DNA of 64,000 nucleotides from JAEUHM01 sp964538625 (GTDB taxonomy: Bacteria; Verrucomicrobiota; Verrucomicrobiia; Verrucomicrobiales; Verrucomicrobiaceae): NCBI GenBank assembly GCA_964538625.1, contig CAZIGH010000014.1, forward strand, positions 33,020 through 97,019. Reading direction: 5' to 3'. Shown here piece by piece: positions 52,645 to 60,673 of this stretch. The notes below the pieces were generated by a model. It ran no database searches, was not told the DNA's origin, and saw only the letters and a list, made by a program, of their open reading frames with translations. A program made the translations under genes and the position numbers. Each line of letters begins with the position of its first letter. The first letter of the stretch is position 1.

Positions 52645-53694
52645 TCACTTCACCGCACCGATCACCGCATCGGCGAGCTGCTTGAAGGCGGCGCTGCCGG
52701 GACTGGTGGCGGGGTCTTGCAGCGCAACGGGCTTGCCCTGATCACCGGCCTCTCGCACGGCCATTTCGATGGGCACCTTGCCGAGCAAGGGCACGCCGAG
52801 GCGCTGCGCCTCACGCTCGCCGCCGCCTTCACCAAAGATGTGATAGACTTCGCCATCACTGGGACAAACGAAGTGACTCATGTTCTCGATGATGCCCAGG
52901 ATGGGGACGTTCACTTTTCCGAACATGCCCACGGCCTTGCGAGCATCGATGAGCGCTACCTCCTGCGGGGTGGTGACGATGATCGCTCCATCCAAAGCGA
53001 CGGTCTGAACGATGGTGAGCTGGATGTCTCCAGTCCCTGGCGGAAGATCGAGAATGAGGTAGTCCAGGCTGTCCCATGCGCACTGGCGCAGGAACTGCTG
53101 GGTGTAGCGGGTGGCGATGGGGCCGCGCACGATGACCGGGGAGTCGTCCTCCAGCAGGAAACCCATACTCATGAGCTGCAAGCCGTGGGCATGGATGGGC
53201 AGGATCTGCTGCTCGGCGTTCGCCAGCGGACGCTCGTTGCTGCCGAACATGTGAGCGATGCTGGGCCCATACAAATCGCAGTCGCAAAGGCCTACGCGCG
53301 CGCCGGTTTGGGAGAGGGCCACCGCAAGGTTGGACGAGACGGTGCTTTTACCCACGCCGCCCTTCCCAGAAGCGACGGCGATGATTTTTTTGACACCGGG
53401 AATGCTGGACTTGCCGAGTCCGCCGGAGGCTCCGCCGCCAGCCTGTGGTGGGTCCTTGATGTCGAAGTTCAGCTTTACCTCTCCCACACCGGGCAGGGCT
53501 TGGAGAGCAGCGCTGGCGTCTGCATGAATCTGGCGTGGCACGTTGGCGTCTCGCGTAGCCAATGAGATGTCCACGCTGACGTTCGCACTCTGGATGCTGA
53601 TGCCTTTGACCAATCCGAATGAAACGATGTCACGGCTGAAGCCGGGGTACTTCACATTACCCAGCGCTTCGCGGACCTGCTTTTCTGTGATCAT
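52645..53694 (-). CDS. Mrp/ApbC-family Fe-S cluster carrier ATPase
   Basis: The 349-residue protein has an N-terminal MIP18/DUF59 domain (residues about 1-90; VREALGNVKYPGFSRDIVSFGLV) and a P-loop domain with the deviant Walker A SGKGGVGKSTVSSNLAVAL. GLCDCDLYGPSI, DYLILDLPPGTGD and ENMSHFVCP follow. The CxxC used by some members for the cluster is reduced here: one cysteine in HFVCPSDG, with no second nearby. It delivers iron-sulfur clusters to client enzymes. It is 9 bp downstream of the PfkB kinase, likely cotranscribed, though unrelated in role. Confidence 0.92.
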   Translation of the reverse strand: MITEKQVREALGNVKYPGFSRDIVSFGLVKGISIQSANVSVDISLATRDANVPRQIHADASAALQALPGVGEVKLNFDIKDPPQAGGGASGGLGKSSIPGVKKIIAVASGKGGVGKSTVSSNLAVALSQTGARVGLCDCDLYGPSIAHMFGSNERPLANAEQQILPIHAHGLQLMSMGFLLEDDSPVIVRGPIATRYTQQFLRQCAWDSLDYLILDLPPGTGDIQLTIVQTVALDGAIIVTTPQEVALIDARKAVGMFGKVNVPILGIIENMSHFVCPSDGEVYHIFGEGGGEREAQRLGVPLLGKVPIEMAVREAGDQGKPVALQDPATSPGSAAFKQLADAVIGAVK

Positions 53695-53703
53695 GGCCGT
53701 GGG

Positions 53704-54624
53704 TTACGACGCGAAGGAGGTGTAGGAACGCAGCTTCTGCACGCGCTCGGCCACGTCGGAAGCGTCCACGTCCTGCAGACGGCGGGTGCTGAAGGCTTCA
53801 CAGGTGAAGCTGGCTGCCACGCTGCCATGGACGGCAGCGGATTTCAGGTCGTCAAAGGTGGGCGTGAACTTGCCCTTTGCGGCCAGCCAGCCGGCGAGGC
53901 CACCGAGAAACGAGTCCCCGGCTCCGGTGGGGTCAAAGACCGACTCCAGCGGGTAAGCGGAGCAGGCGAAGAAGTCATCCGCACCTTCGCCGAAGATGAA
54001 GCTGCCGTGTTCACCGCGCTTTACGATGACGTATTTGGGTCCCTTGTTTTGGAGTTTACGCCCGGCTTCGACGAGATTGGTGGTCTGGGCAAACTCTTTG
54101 GCCTCACCGTCGTTGATGACGAGCAGGTCTATCTTTTTGAGCACTTGATGCAGCCGCTCATTGGCGATGCTGATCCACAGGTCCATGGTGTCCGCAGCCA
54201 CAAAGTCAGCTCCGCCGCACTGCTCCAGCGTCTGGAGCTGGTTGTCCGGGCTCATGTTGGCCAGCACGGCTATCTTGGCCCCGGCGGCACTGGCTGGTAC
54301 TTTGGGCACCCAGTTTTCCAGCACGTTCACGGCTACGTTGTGCGTGGTGCGGGTGTTCATGTCAGTATGATACTCTCCAGTCCAGGAAAACGAGGCACCA
54401 CTGCTGCGCTCGATGCCGTCCAGTAGCACGCCCTTGGACTCAAGCATGGAGAGATGCTGCTTGGGGAAGTCCTGTCCTACGATACCGACGATGTGCACCG
54501 GCTTGCAGAAGATGCTGGCCGCCAGTGATGCGTATGAGGCGGAACCGCCCAGCAGTCCTTCCTGCGAGGCCTGGGGGGTTTTGACGTTGTCGATGGCGAC
54601 ACTTCCTGCGATGACGATGGACAT
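53704..54624 (-). CDS. PfkB-family carbohydrate/nucleoside kinase
   Basis: From the methionine at 54624 the protein is 306 residues. GGSASYASLAASIF and VGIVGQDFPKQHL are the N-terminal substrate elements, and DPTGAGDSFLGGLAGWLA holds the anion hole and catalytic aspartate of PfkB kinases. The upstream gene encodes a nucleoside-type transporter, so a nucleoside (inosine, adenosine or ribose) is the likeliest substrate; this is inferred from context. A longer frame reaches 54834 but would overlap the transporter and lacks family-like sequence. Confidence 0.9.
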   Translation of the reverse strand: MSIVIAGSVAIDNVKTPQASQEGLLGGSASYASLAASIFCKPVHIVGIVGQDFPKQHLSMLESKGVLLDGIERSSGASFSWTGEYHTDMNTRTTHNVAVNVLENWVPKVPASAAGAKIAVLANMSPDNQLQTLEQCGGADFVAADTMDLWISIANERLHQVLKKIDLLVINDGEAKEFAQTTNLVEAGRKLQNKGPKYVIVKRGEHGSFIFGEGADDFFACSAYPLESVFDPTGAGDSFLGGLAGWLAAKGKFTPTFDDLKSAAVHGSVAASFTCEAFSTRRLQDVDASDVAERVQKLRSYTSFAS

Positions 54625-54703
54625 GAGATGAGGGGCAGTTGGGGTGAAACGGGGGCGCAAGATGACCGGCGCACCCCTTCCCTCAAGCGATTCTCTTGCA
54701 CAA

Positions 54704-55999
54704 TCAATGCGCGACCTTGGCATTTCGCGGATCCAGCTCCCTGGGAGGCCAGAAGCCGATGGCCAATAGCAGTGCCGCCGCCAGTGACATGCCGGTGGGC
54801 CAGAGGAAGAGTTCTTTGTAGCCCTCCAGTCCACTACCAGTCACATACTTGCCCATGAGGGGGATGAAGACCCACTTCGCAGCCAAGTCTCCGAGGCCGA
54901 GGATGAGAAAGTTGAAAAGGCCCTGAGCACTGGTGCGAATGTCCTTGGGGAACACGGCGTCGATGTAGATGTAAACGGTAGCGAAGAAGAAAGCGTAGCA
55001 GATGCCGTGGAGGAGCTGAATGAGGATGATGGCCCACGCATTGTCTGGCATGAAGGCAAACACCGCAAACCGCGCCGCGTGCCCAAGGATGCCGAGGATG
55101 AGTGTGATGCGCCAGCCGAGCTTGGCGAGTACTGCACCCAGCACGACCATGGTGAGGATCTCTGCCACTTGCCCCAGGCTCATCACCACGGTGGTCCAGG
55201 CCGGATCATAGCCTGCTCCGGAGAGCACTTTGCCAATAAACCCACCCGCCATAACGAAGTAACCGTTGTGAATGGTGGAGTCGATGAAGGTGACGATGAA
55301 GAGCACCAGGATGGCGGGAATGGAGAGCAGCTTTGCCGCTTTGAGCCAGGCGAGATTGTCCGAGCCGGCCGCTTTGTTGGCCGGTGTGTGGGGGAGTTTC
55401 AGGCTGAAGGCCGCCAGCGCCAGCGAGGCTACGCCGGAGATGATGAAGATAGAGCTGGTGGCTTTCACCACCTCCTCGGTGGGCTTGCCATAGAGGATGT
55501 AAGCGATGGGCCAGGCTGCGAGGATCCAGCCTATCGTTCCTCCCATGCGCACAATGCCAAACTCTCGCTGCGCATCCTTCATGTGCGAGAATGCGATGGA
55601 GTTGGCTATCGATATGGTGGGCACATACAGAAGGCAGTGGATGGACATCAGGATGAAAAAGATCCAGAATGGGCCGTCATACAGCGCCGGAGCCGCCTCG
55701 CCTGTCGGCACCACCGGGCGGTCAAACTTCACCCACGCCAGGGCCATGATGGCAAGTCCGCCAACGAGATGACTGAAGGCCATGAACTTTTCCGCCGCGA
55801 AGTTTCGATCCGCGAACTGATTGCTGAAGAACATCCCGATGATGGCGGCGATGGGGAAGGCGCTGAGAATGAGCTTTTGCTCTGACTCGGACAATCCCAT
55901 GGCAGGAAGATAAACGAAGATCAGCGGTAGCCACGCCCCCCAGATGAAGAACTCTAGGACCATCATGACGAACAGCTTCTTGCCGGCAGGTGATTTCAT
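54704..55999 (-). CDS. MFS transporter, nucleoside:H+ symporter-like
   Basis: The 431-residue protein has about 12 transmembrane helices. MMVLEFFIWGAWLPLIFVYLP at the N-terminus, FFSNQFADRNFAAEKF, and the late DAVFPKDIRTSAQGLFNFLILGLGDLAAKWV resemble NupG/XapB-type nucleoside symporters. It lies 79 bp upstream of the PfkB kinase, consistent with uptake followed by phosphorylation of a nucleoside. Confidence 0.87.
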   Translation of the reverse strand: MKSPAGKKLFVMMVLEFFIWGAWLPLIFVYLPAMGLSESEQKLILSAFPIAAIIGMFFSNQFADRNFAAEKFMAFSHLVGGLAIMALAWVKFDRPVVPTGEAAPALYDGPFWIFFILMSIHCLLYVPTISIANSIAFSHMKDAQREFGIVRMGGTIGWILAAWPIAYILYGKPTEEVVKATSSIFIISGVASLALAAFSLKLPHTPANKAAGSDNLAWLKAAKLLSIPAILVLFIVTFIDSTIHNGYFVMAGGFIGKVLSGAGYDPAWTTVVMSLGQVAEILTMVVLGAVLAKLGWRITLILGILGHAARFAVFAFMPDNAWAIILIQLLHGICYAFFFATVYIYIDAVFPKDIRTSAQGLFNFLILGLGDLAAKWVFIPLMGKYVTGSGLEGYKELFLWPTGMSLAAALLLAIGFWPPRELDPRNAKVAH

Positions 56000-56050
56000 A
56001 AATCGATGAGCGCCGAGGTTAGGAAGCTACCGTCCACTTGGCAAGCCATG

Positions 56051-56088
56051 AAAAATGAAACCCCGGCCTGCAACGCGCAGTGCCGGGG
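56051..56088 (-). terminator. Intrinsic terminator of the glycine-zipper lipoprotein gene
   Basis: Read on the minus strand, CCCCGGC and CTGC pair with GCAG and GCCGGGG around a GCGTT loop, with one bulged A. TTTCATTTTT follows. It lies 46 bp after the lipoprotein stop and before the MFS gene, separating the two transcripts. Confidence 0.85.
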
Positions 56089-56133
56089 CCATTGATGCCC
56101 AGGACCGGCTGGCCCTGGGGAAAGTCTGCCACA

Positions 56134-56442
56134 TCAGCGGTAGTAGGGATTGCCGTAGTAGGGCTGCGGTGGTGGTGGCTGGCGGTAGTATGGGTTGCCA
56201 TAATACTGCGCGTTGCGTTTGTCTTGCGCGTCGCCGATGGCCGCGCCACCAATGGCGCCGAGACCGGCACCGATGGCCGCACCTTCGAGACCGCGGCCGC
56301 TCTGGTTGCCAATGATGCCGCCGGCCGCCGCACCACCCAGCGCACCGATCACAGCGCCAGTCTGGGAGTTGGGGCCGCCGCAAGAGGCCAGCAAAGCTGC
56401 GCCGAATACGGTGAGGAAAAGTCGGGTGAGTTTGGTCTTCAT
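56134..56442 (-). CDS. Glycine-zipper outer-membrane lipoprotein
   Basis: The 102-residue protein has a lipoprotein signal with lipobox LLASC (cysteine about residue 21), then a glycine-zipper domain (GAVIGALGGAAAGGIIGN ... GAAIGAGLGAIGGAAIGD). A Tyr/Pro/Asn-rich tail with repeated PYYR or YYGNPYYR ends the protein. Such proteins sit in the outer membrane and may oligomerise or bind peptidoglycan. It stands alone with its own terminator. Confidence 0.88.
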   Translation of the reverse strand: MKTKLTRLFLTVFGAALLASCGGPNSQTGAVIGALGGAAAGGIIGNQSGRGLEGAAIGAGLGAIGGAAIGDAQDKRNAQYYGNPYYRQPPPPQPYYGNPYYR

Positions 56443-56555
56443 GAGCTTGTATGAGGTTACGCTTGGGTTCGACGAATCGGCACGGAGTTTATTCGATCTT
56501 TATTGTCACGGGCAACCATTTTCACCGTCGGAACGCCGAACTTGGCGCGGAGAGT

Positions 56556-58196
56556 TCATCCGCCGCTGGGTACCACCATCACGGTAAACGGCCACACGTA
56601 AGCCTGAAGCATCACATACGCGCCCACCAGACAGGCCAGCACCAGACTGTGCCAGAAGACGAATCGGAGTATGCCGCCTTCGTTCCCGTGCCAGTTCGTC
56701 GCCGCGCTGGCCACTACGATGCTCTGCGCGCCGATCATTTTGCCCATGACTCCGCCTACACTGTTCGCACTGGCCATCAGCACGGGACTCACCCCCACCT
56801 GCTGCGCGGTGATGGTTTGCAGGGAGCCGAAGAGGACGTTGCTCGCAGTGTCGCTGCCAGTCAGAGCCACCCCAAGCCAGCCGAGTAGCGAACCGAAGAA
56901 TGGATACATCCATCCCGTCTGCGCCAGCGCCAGACCTAGCGTGGCGTCCATGCCGCTGAACTTCGTCACGTAACCCAGCGCAAGCATGGCCCCTATGGTA
57001 GTCAGAGAGAGACGAAGCCGTTTCAGGTTCTGCCAATAGATCACCCCCAGTCTTGCCGGTGAAAAGCCCATGAACAACCCCGAGATGATGGAGGCCATAA
57101 AAATGCCCGTACCCGTGGTGGAGAGCACGTTGAGTTTCAGCACCGCATCTTCAGGTGGTGCAGCCTGCGGTGCCACGGGCGGAGTACGCTGTACCATTTG
57201 ATGAAGCTGCGGAATCTCCCACCTTCCGGTCCAGACGCTGTCCAGAGCATCGCGCACGGGTTTCATACCCCAGGCAAAAACGAACAGGCACAGCACCATC
57301 CAAGGGATCCAACAGCGCAGCGCGTCTGGCGCGCGCGCTTCAGCAGAAGCGTCTGGCATATCTGATCCCACAGGCCGCCAGAACCTGAGCAGCACCACCA
57401 CTGCCCCCAGAGAAATCAGTGCGGAGACAATGTCCACAAGCCATGGGCCGTGGAAGTTCGAGATGGCATATTGAGGGAGCGCAAACCCCAAACCCGCCAC
57501 GAATGCCACTGGCCACACCTCCCGAATGCCGCGCCAGCCCGCGAATGCGCCCACTACCCAAAAAGGAATGACGAATGAGAAGATGGGTAGCTGCCTCCCG
57601 GCCATTTTGGAGAGTTCGAGTAGGTCAATGCCTGTCACCCCATTCAAGGCGATCAAGGGTGTGCCCATGGAGCCGAAGGCCACCGGCGCGGTGTTCGCTA
57701 TCAGAGAGAGTCCACAGGCTTGCAACGGGGCAAATCCCAGCTGCATGAGCAGCGCCGCCGTCACCGCCACTGGCGCGCCGAAACCCGCCGTACCCTCAAA
57801 GAATGCACCAAAACAAAAGGCGATGAGCACCACCTGCACCCTCCGGTCCGGCGCTAGTCGCGAGAGCTGGCCCTTCAGCAGCTCGAACCATCCGCGCTCC
57901 ACTGTCAGTCGATGCAGAAAGATGATGTTCACCACCATCCAGCCGATGGGCATCAACCCGTAAGCAGCACCATTCACTGCCGACATGGTTGCGCTTCCGG
58001 CTGGCATACCAAAGACCCAGATGGCAATACAGAGAGACAGAGCCAGCGTCACGAGTGCGGCCAAATGGACCTTGATCTTTCCAGAGGCCAGCAGGGTCAG
58101 CAGCACCACTACCGGCAGCGCCGCCGCCAGCGTGGATAAAACGGGGGAGTGAAGTGGATCGTAAACCTGTAGCCAAGGAGCAGACATTCGTTGCAT
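56556..58196 (-). CDS. lctP: L-lactate permease (LctP/GlcA family)
   Basis: The 546-residue protein has about 12-13 transmembrane helices. FCFGAFFEGTAGFGAPVAVTAALL is the family signature near residue 130, with LSLIANTAPVAFGSMGTPL and GSDTASNVLFGSLQTITAQQVG later. It imports lactate or glycolate with protons. The start at 58196 has an AAGGAG site 10 bases upstream. No lactate dehydrogenase genes are adjacent; creBC lies divergently upstream. Confidence 0.92.
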   Translation of the reverse strand: MQRMSAPWLQVYDPLHSPVLSTLAAALPVVVLLTLLASGKIKVHLAALVTLALSLCIAIWVFGMPAGSATMSAVNGAAYGLMPIGWMVVNIIFLHRLTVERGWFELLKGQLSRLAPDRRVQVVLIAFCFGAFFEGTAGFGAPVAVTAALLMQLGFAPLQACGLSLIANTAPVAFGSMGTPLIALNGVTGIDLLELSKMAGRQLPIFSFVIPFWVVGAFAGWRGIREVWPVAFVAGLGFALPQYAISNFHGPWLVDIVSALISLGAVVVLLRFWRPVGSDMPDASAEARAPDALRCWIPWMVLCLFVFAWGMKPVRDALDSVWTGRWEIPQLHQMVQRTPPVAPQAAPPEDAVLKLNVLSTTGTGIFMASIISGLFMGFSPARLGVIYWQNLKRLRLSLTTIGAMLALGYVTKFSGMDATLGLALAQTGWMYPFFGSLLGWLGVALTGSDTASNVLFGSLQTITAQQVGVSPVLMASANSVGGVMGKMIGAQSIVVASAATNWHGNEGGILRFVFWHSLVLACLVGAYVMLQAYVWPFTVMVVPSGG

Positions 58197-58506
58197 TCAA
58201 TCGAAACTCCTTCGTGCTGTCCAGTCTGATGGCGCCAATCTCATCCATTGTGTGTTGCCGGTCCTCTCGGCAGCGGAACCAAAACACGTATCACCGCTTC
58301 CAGAGTCTGCCAAAGCCCCCAAACGAAGAGTTCGTTTATGAAGTGGCATGGAAGCAAGGACGCCCGGTACGCCTGAACGTCACGGAGCGAGATTTCAGCA
58401 TGTCAAACTTTGACTACTGACCCCGAGTTGCTGTGGACGGTGCGCGGGTGCTTTGATGTGGATACACTGGTTGCAACTTGAGCCGACGGTGGTTTCCTTG
58501 GCTCTC
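58197..58506. other. Divergent intergenic region between lctP and creB
   Basis: About 310 bp, including the lctP ribosome site at its left edge. An open frame runs through 58154-58420 on the plus strand but overlaps lctP antisense and shows no family-like sequence. I see no clear palindrome; promoters for both flanking operons should be here. Confidence 0.45.
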
Positions 58507-59211
58507 GTGAAGCATCGCGTTCTTGTCGTCGAAGATGAGCCATCCATACTGGATACGGTGGTGTACGCCCTTGTGACGGAAGGGTTCGCTGCGGCAGGGT
58601 GCGCCACCTGCGAGGAAGCAGCCCGCCGTTTTGAAACGGAGAACTTTGACCTGGCCATCCTGGATGTGGGGCTTCCAGACGGGAACGGGATGGAGCTATG
58701 CAAGACTTTGCGCAGACGCCTACCCATACCCGTCATCTTTCTCACAGCTCGTGCCTCAGAAGTGGATCGTGTGGTGGGCTTGGAAATCGGCGGAGACGAC
58801 TACGTGGTAAAGCCATTCAGTCCGCGTGAACTAACGGCGCGGGTGAAGGCGGTGCTGCGGCGCGCACACTCTGTGGCACCGCAGGTGGACTTGCGCAGTG
58901 TGAAGCCGTGTCATGCGTTGTGCATCGACGAGGCGACACTGCAGGCCACCTTCTTTGGGGAGCCGCTGGTGCTTTCGGCTACGGAGTTCAGGCTGCTGCA
59001 GACGCTGTTCGGGCACCCGGGGCGTGTCTTTTCCCGCGAGCAACTCATGAATCTCGCCTGGGAGGACCCGGGCTCGGCTATGGAGCGCACGGTGGATGCT
59101 CATGTGAAGGCGCTGCGTCAGAAGCTCCGCGCGGTGCGGGAGGATGTGGAACCCATTCAGACACACCGTGGGTTTGGCTACTCCTACCGCACGGACTGGG
59201 AGATGAGGTAG
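58507..59211 (+). CDS. creB: OmpR-family response regulator, CreB-like
   Basis: With the GTG at 58507 (VKHRVLVVEDEPSI) it is 234 residues; an ATG at 58456 is an alternative but adds a tail the family lacks. Receiver motifs are VVEDEPSI, LAILDVGLPDGNG and DDYVVKPFSPRELTARV. The winged helix has LSATEFRLLQTLFGHPGRVFSREQL and THRGFGYSY. It pairs with the CreC-like kinase 12 bp downstream. In enterobacteria CreBC responds to carbon-source shifts; here it is divergent from lactate permease, which may be a target. Confidence 0.87.
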   Translation: MKHRVLVVEDEPSILDTVVYALVTEGFAAAGCATCEEAARRFETENFDLAILDVGLPDGNGMELCKTLRRRLPIPVIFLTARASEVDRVVGLEIGGDDYVVKPFSPRELTARVKAVLRRAHSVAPQVDLRSVKPCHALCIDEATLQATFFGEPLVLSATEFRLLQTLFGHPGRVFSREQLMNLAWEDPGSAMERTVDAHVKALRQKLRAVREDVEPIQTHRGFGYSYRTDWEMR

Positions 59212-59223
59212 CTTCTGCCTGTC

Positions 59224-60663
59224 ATGTCCACCACTTTGCGCGTTATCCTGGCTTCGTTGGTCGTTCTGGCGGCTGGGTTTTACTTGCTCATCGACAGCTT
59301 GATGAAGCGCGTGGAGCGGCAGTATCTCGAGGCGGCGGAGGAACCCATGGTGGACGCGGCCAATCTCCTGGCGGCACTGCTGGAGGGTTCACTCACTGCA
59401 GCTGGTGGCATGGAGGTGGAGCCGCTCAGGCGGGCTTGGCGGCAGATGCCTGACCGCCGGATTCACGCCCGCATTTATGACATGGTGAAGACCAAGATGG
59501 AGATGGATGTGTACGTGGTGGATCAAGACGGCGCCTGTCTCTTCGACTCACGCGGCTTGTCGGAGGGGCAGGACTTGATGTCGATGCGGGATGTGAGGCT
59601 GACGTTGGCCGGGCATTATGGCGCGCGTTCCACGAGGGCTGTGGAGGCGGATGACCGCAGCTCAGTGATGTATGTGGGCGCTCCCGTCCGAAGGGGGGAT
59701 GAAATCATAGGTGTGGTCAGCGTCATCAAACCGCAGCGCAGTATGTTTGAGTTCATAGGCCAGACGAAGAGTGCCATCCGCACGACGGGGTGGAGCATCT
59801 TCGGTGTGGTGGGGCTGGTGGTGGTTTTTCTCAGCTGGTGGCTGCTGCGCCCCTTCCAGTTGCTTGGGGCTTACGCCGAGGCGGTGGCGCATGGCAAGCG
59901 GGTGCCGCTGCCCGCGCTGACCGGGAGCGAGGCCGTGGCGCTGGGGCATTCCTTTGAGGCTATGCGTGATGCGCTGGAAGACCGTAGCTATGTGGAGACT
60001 TACGTGCAGTCACTCACGCATGAGATGAAGAGCCCGGTGGCTGCTATTCGCAGTGCGGCGGAGCTGGCGGCGGAGCTAGGAGTGGCGCAGGATGACCGAG
60101 AGCGCTTTTTGAGGCATATTCAGTCGGAGTCCGGCCGGATGCAGCGCATTATTGACCGTCTTCTCGCACTGTCGGAGATCGAGTCACGAAAGACCTTGGA
60201 CAGGCCGGAGTTGCTGAACTTTGCTCCTTTGGTAAAGGGTGTTTGTGAGGGCCTGCGGCCGGCTTTTGACACGAGGGGCATCCAGTTGGAGGTCAATCTG
60301 GTGCCCAATGCCATGGTCCGTGGCGATGCCATGCTCCTGGAGATGGCTGTTGACAACTTGCTGCAGAATGCACTCGACTTCAGTCTGGTGGGCGGAGTTG
60401 TAACGGTACGCCTGCAATGCACCGCAAACGGGTACGTGACGCTTGAAGTGGAGGATGAGGGTCCGGGCGTGCCGGACTACGCGCTGCCGCGTGTCTTTGA
60501 ACGTTTTTATTCTCTGAGCCATCCTGCGACGGGTCGCAAAAGCAGCGGTCTGGGCCTGTGTTTTGTGCGGGAGGCAGCGGAGCTGCACCATGGTGTAGCG
60601 GAGCTGGCCAATCGTTCGGATCAAGGCGGCGCGGTGGCATCTCTGTCGTTGCCGTGCGCGTGA
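59224..60663 (+). CDS. creC: Sensor histidine kinase, CreC-like
   Basis: The 479-residue protein has two transmembrane helices (residues about 5-23 and 185-205) enclosing a sensor domain with DMVKTKMEMDVYVVDQDGACLFDSRG and YVGAPVRRGDEIIGVVSVIKP, as in CreC. A HAMP-like linker leads to the H-box YVQSLTHEMKSPVAAIRSAAEL, the CreC form of the motif. The ATPase domain has NLLQNALDFS, DEGPGVP and SSGLGLCFVREAAELH. It is translated just after creB. Confidence 0.92.
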   Translation: MSTTLRVILASLVVLAAGFYLLIDSLMKRVERQYLEAAEEPMVDAANLLAALLEGSLTAAGGMEVEPLRRAWRQMPDRRIHARIYDMVKTKMEMDVYVVDQDGACLFDSRGLSEGQDLMSMRDVRLTLAGHYGARSTRAVEADDRSSVMYVGAPVRRGDEIIGVVSVIKPQRSMFEFIGQTKSAIRTTGWSIFGVVGLVVVFLSWWLLRPFQLLGAYAEAVAHGKRVPLPALTGSEAVALGHSFEAMRDALEDRSYVETYVQSLTHEMKSPVAAIRSAAELAAELGVAQDDRERFLRHIQSESGRMQRIIDRLLALSEIESRKTLDRPELLNFAPLVKGVCEGLRPAFDTRGIQLEVNLVPNAMVRGDAMLLEMAVDNLLQNALDFSLVGGVVTVRLQCTANGYVTLEVEDEGPGVPDYALPRVFERFYSLSHPATGRKSSGLGLCFVREAAELHHGVAELANRSDQGGAVASLSLPCA

Positions 60664-60673
60664 GTAGGCTTCT

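Noticed and set aside
58154..58420. 88-codon plus-strand frame between lctP and creB
   Set aside because: Its 5' part is antisense to lctP, it has no visible ribosome site, and the product resembles nothing I know; a small real gene at its 3' end cannot be fully excluded.
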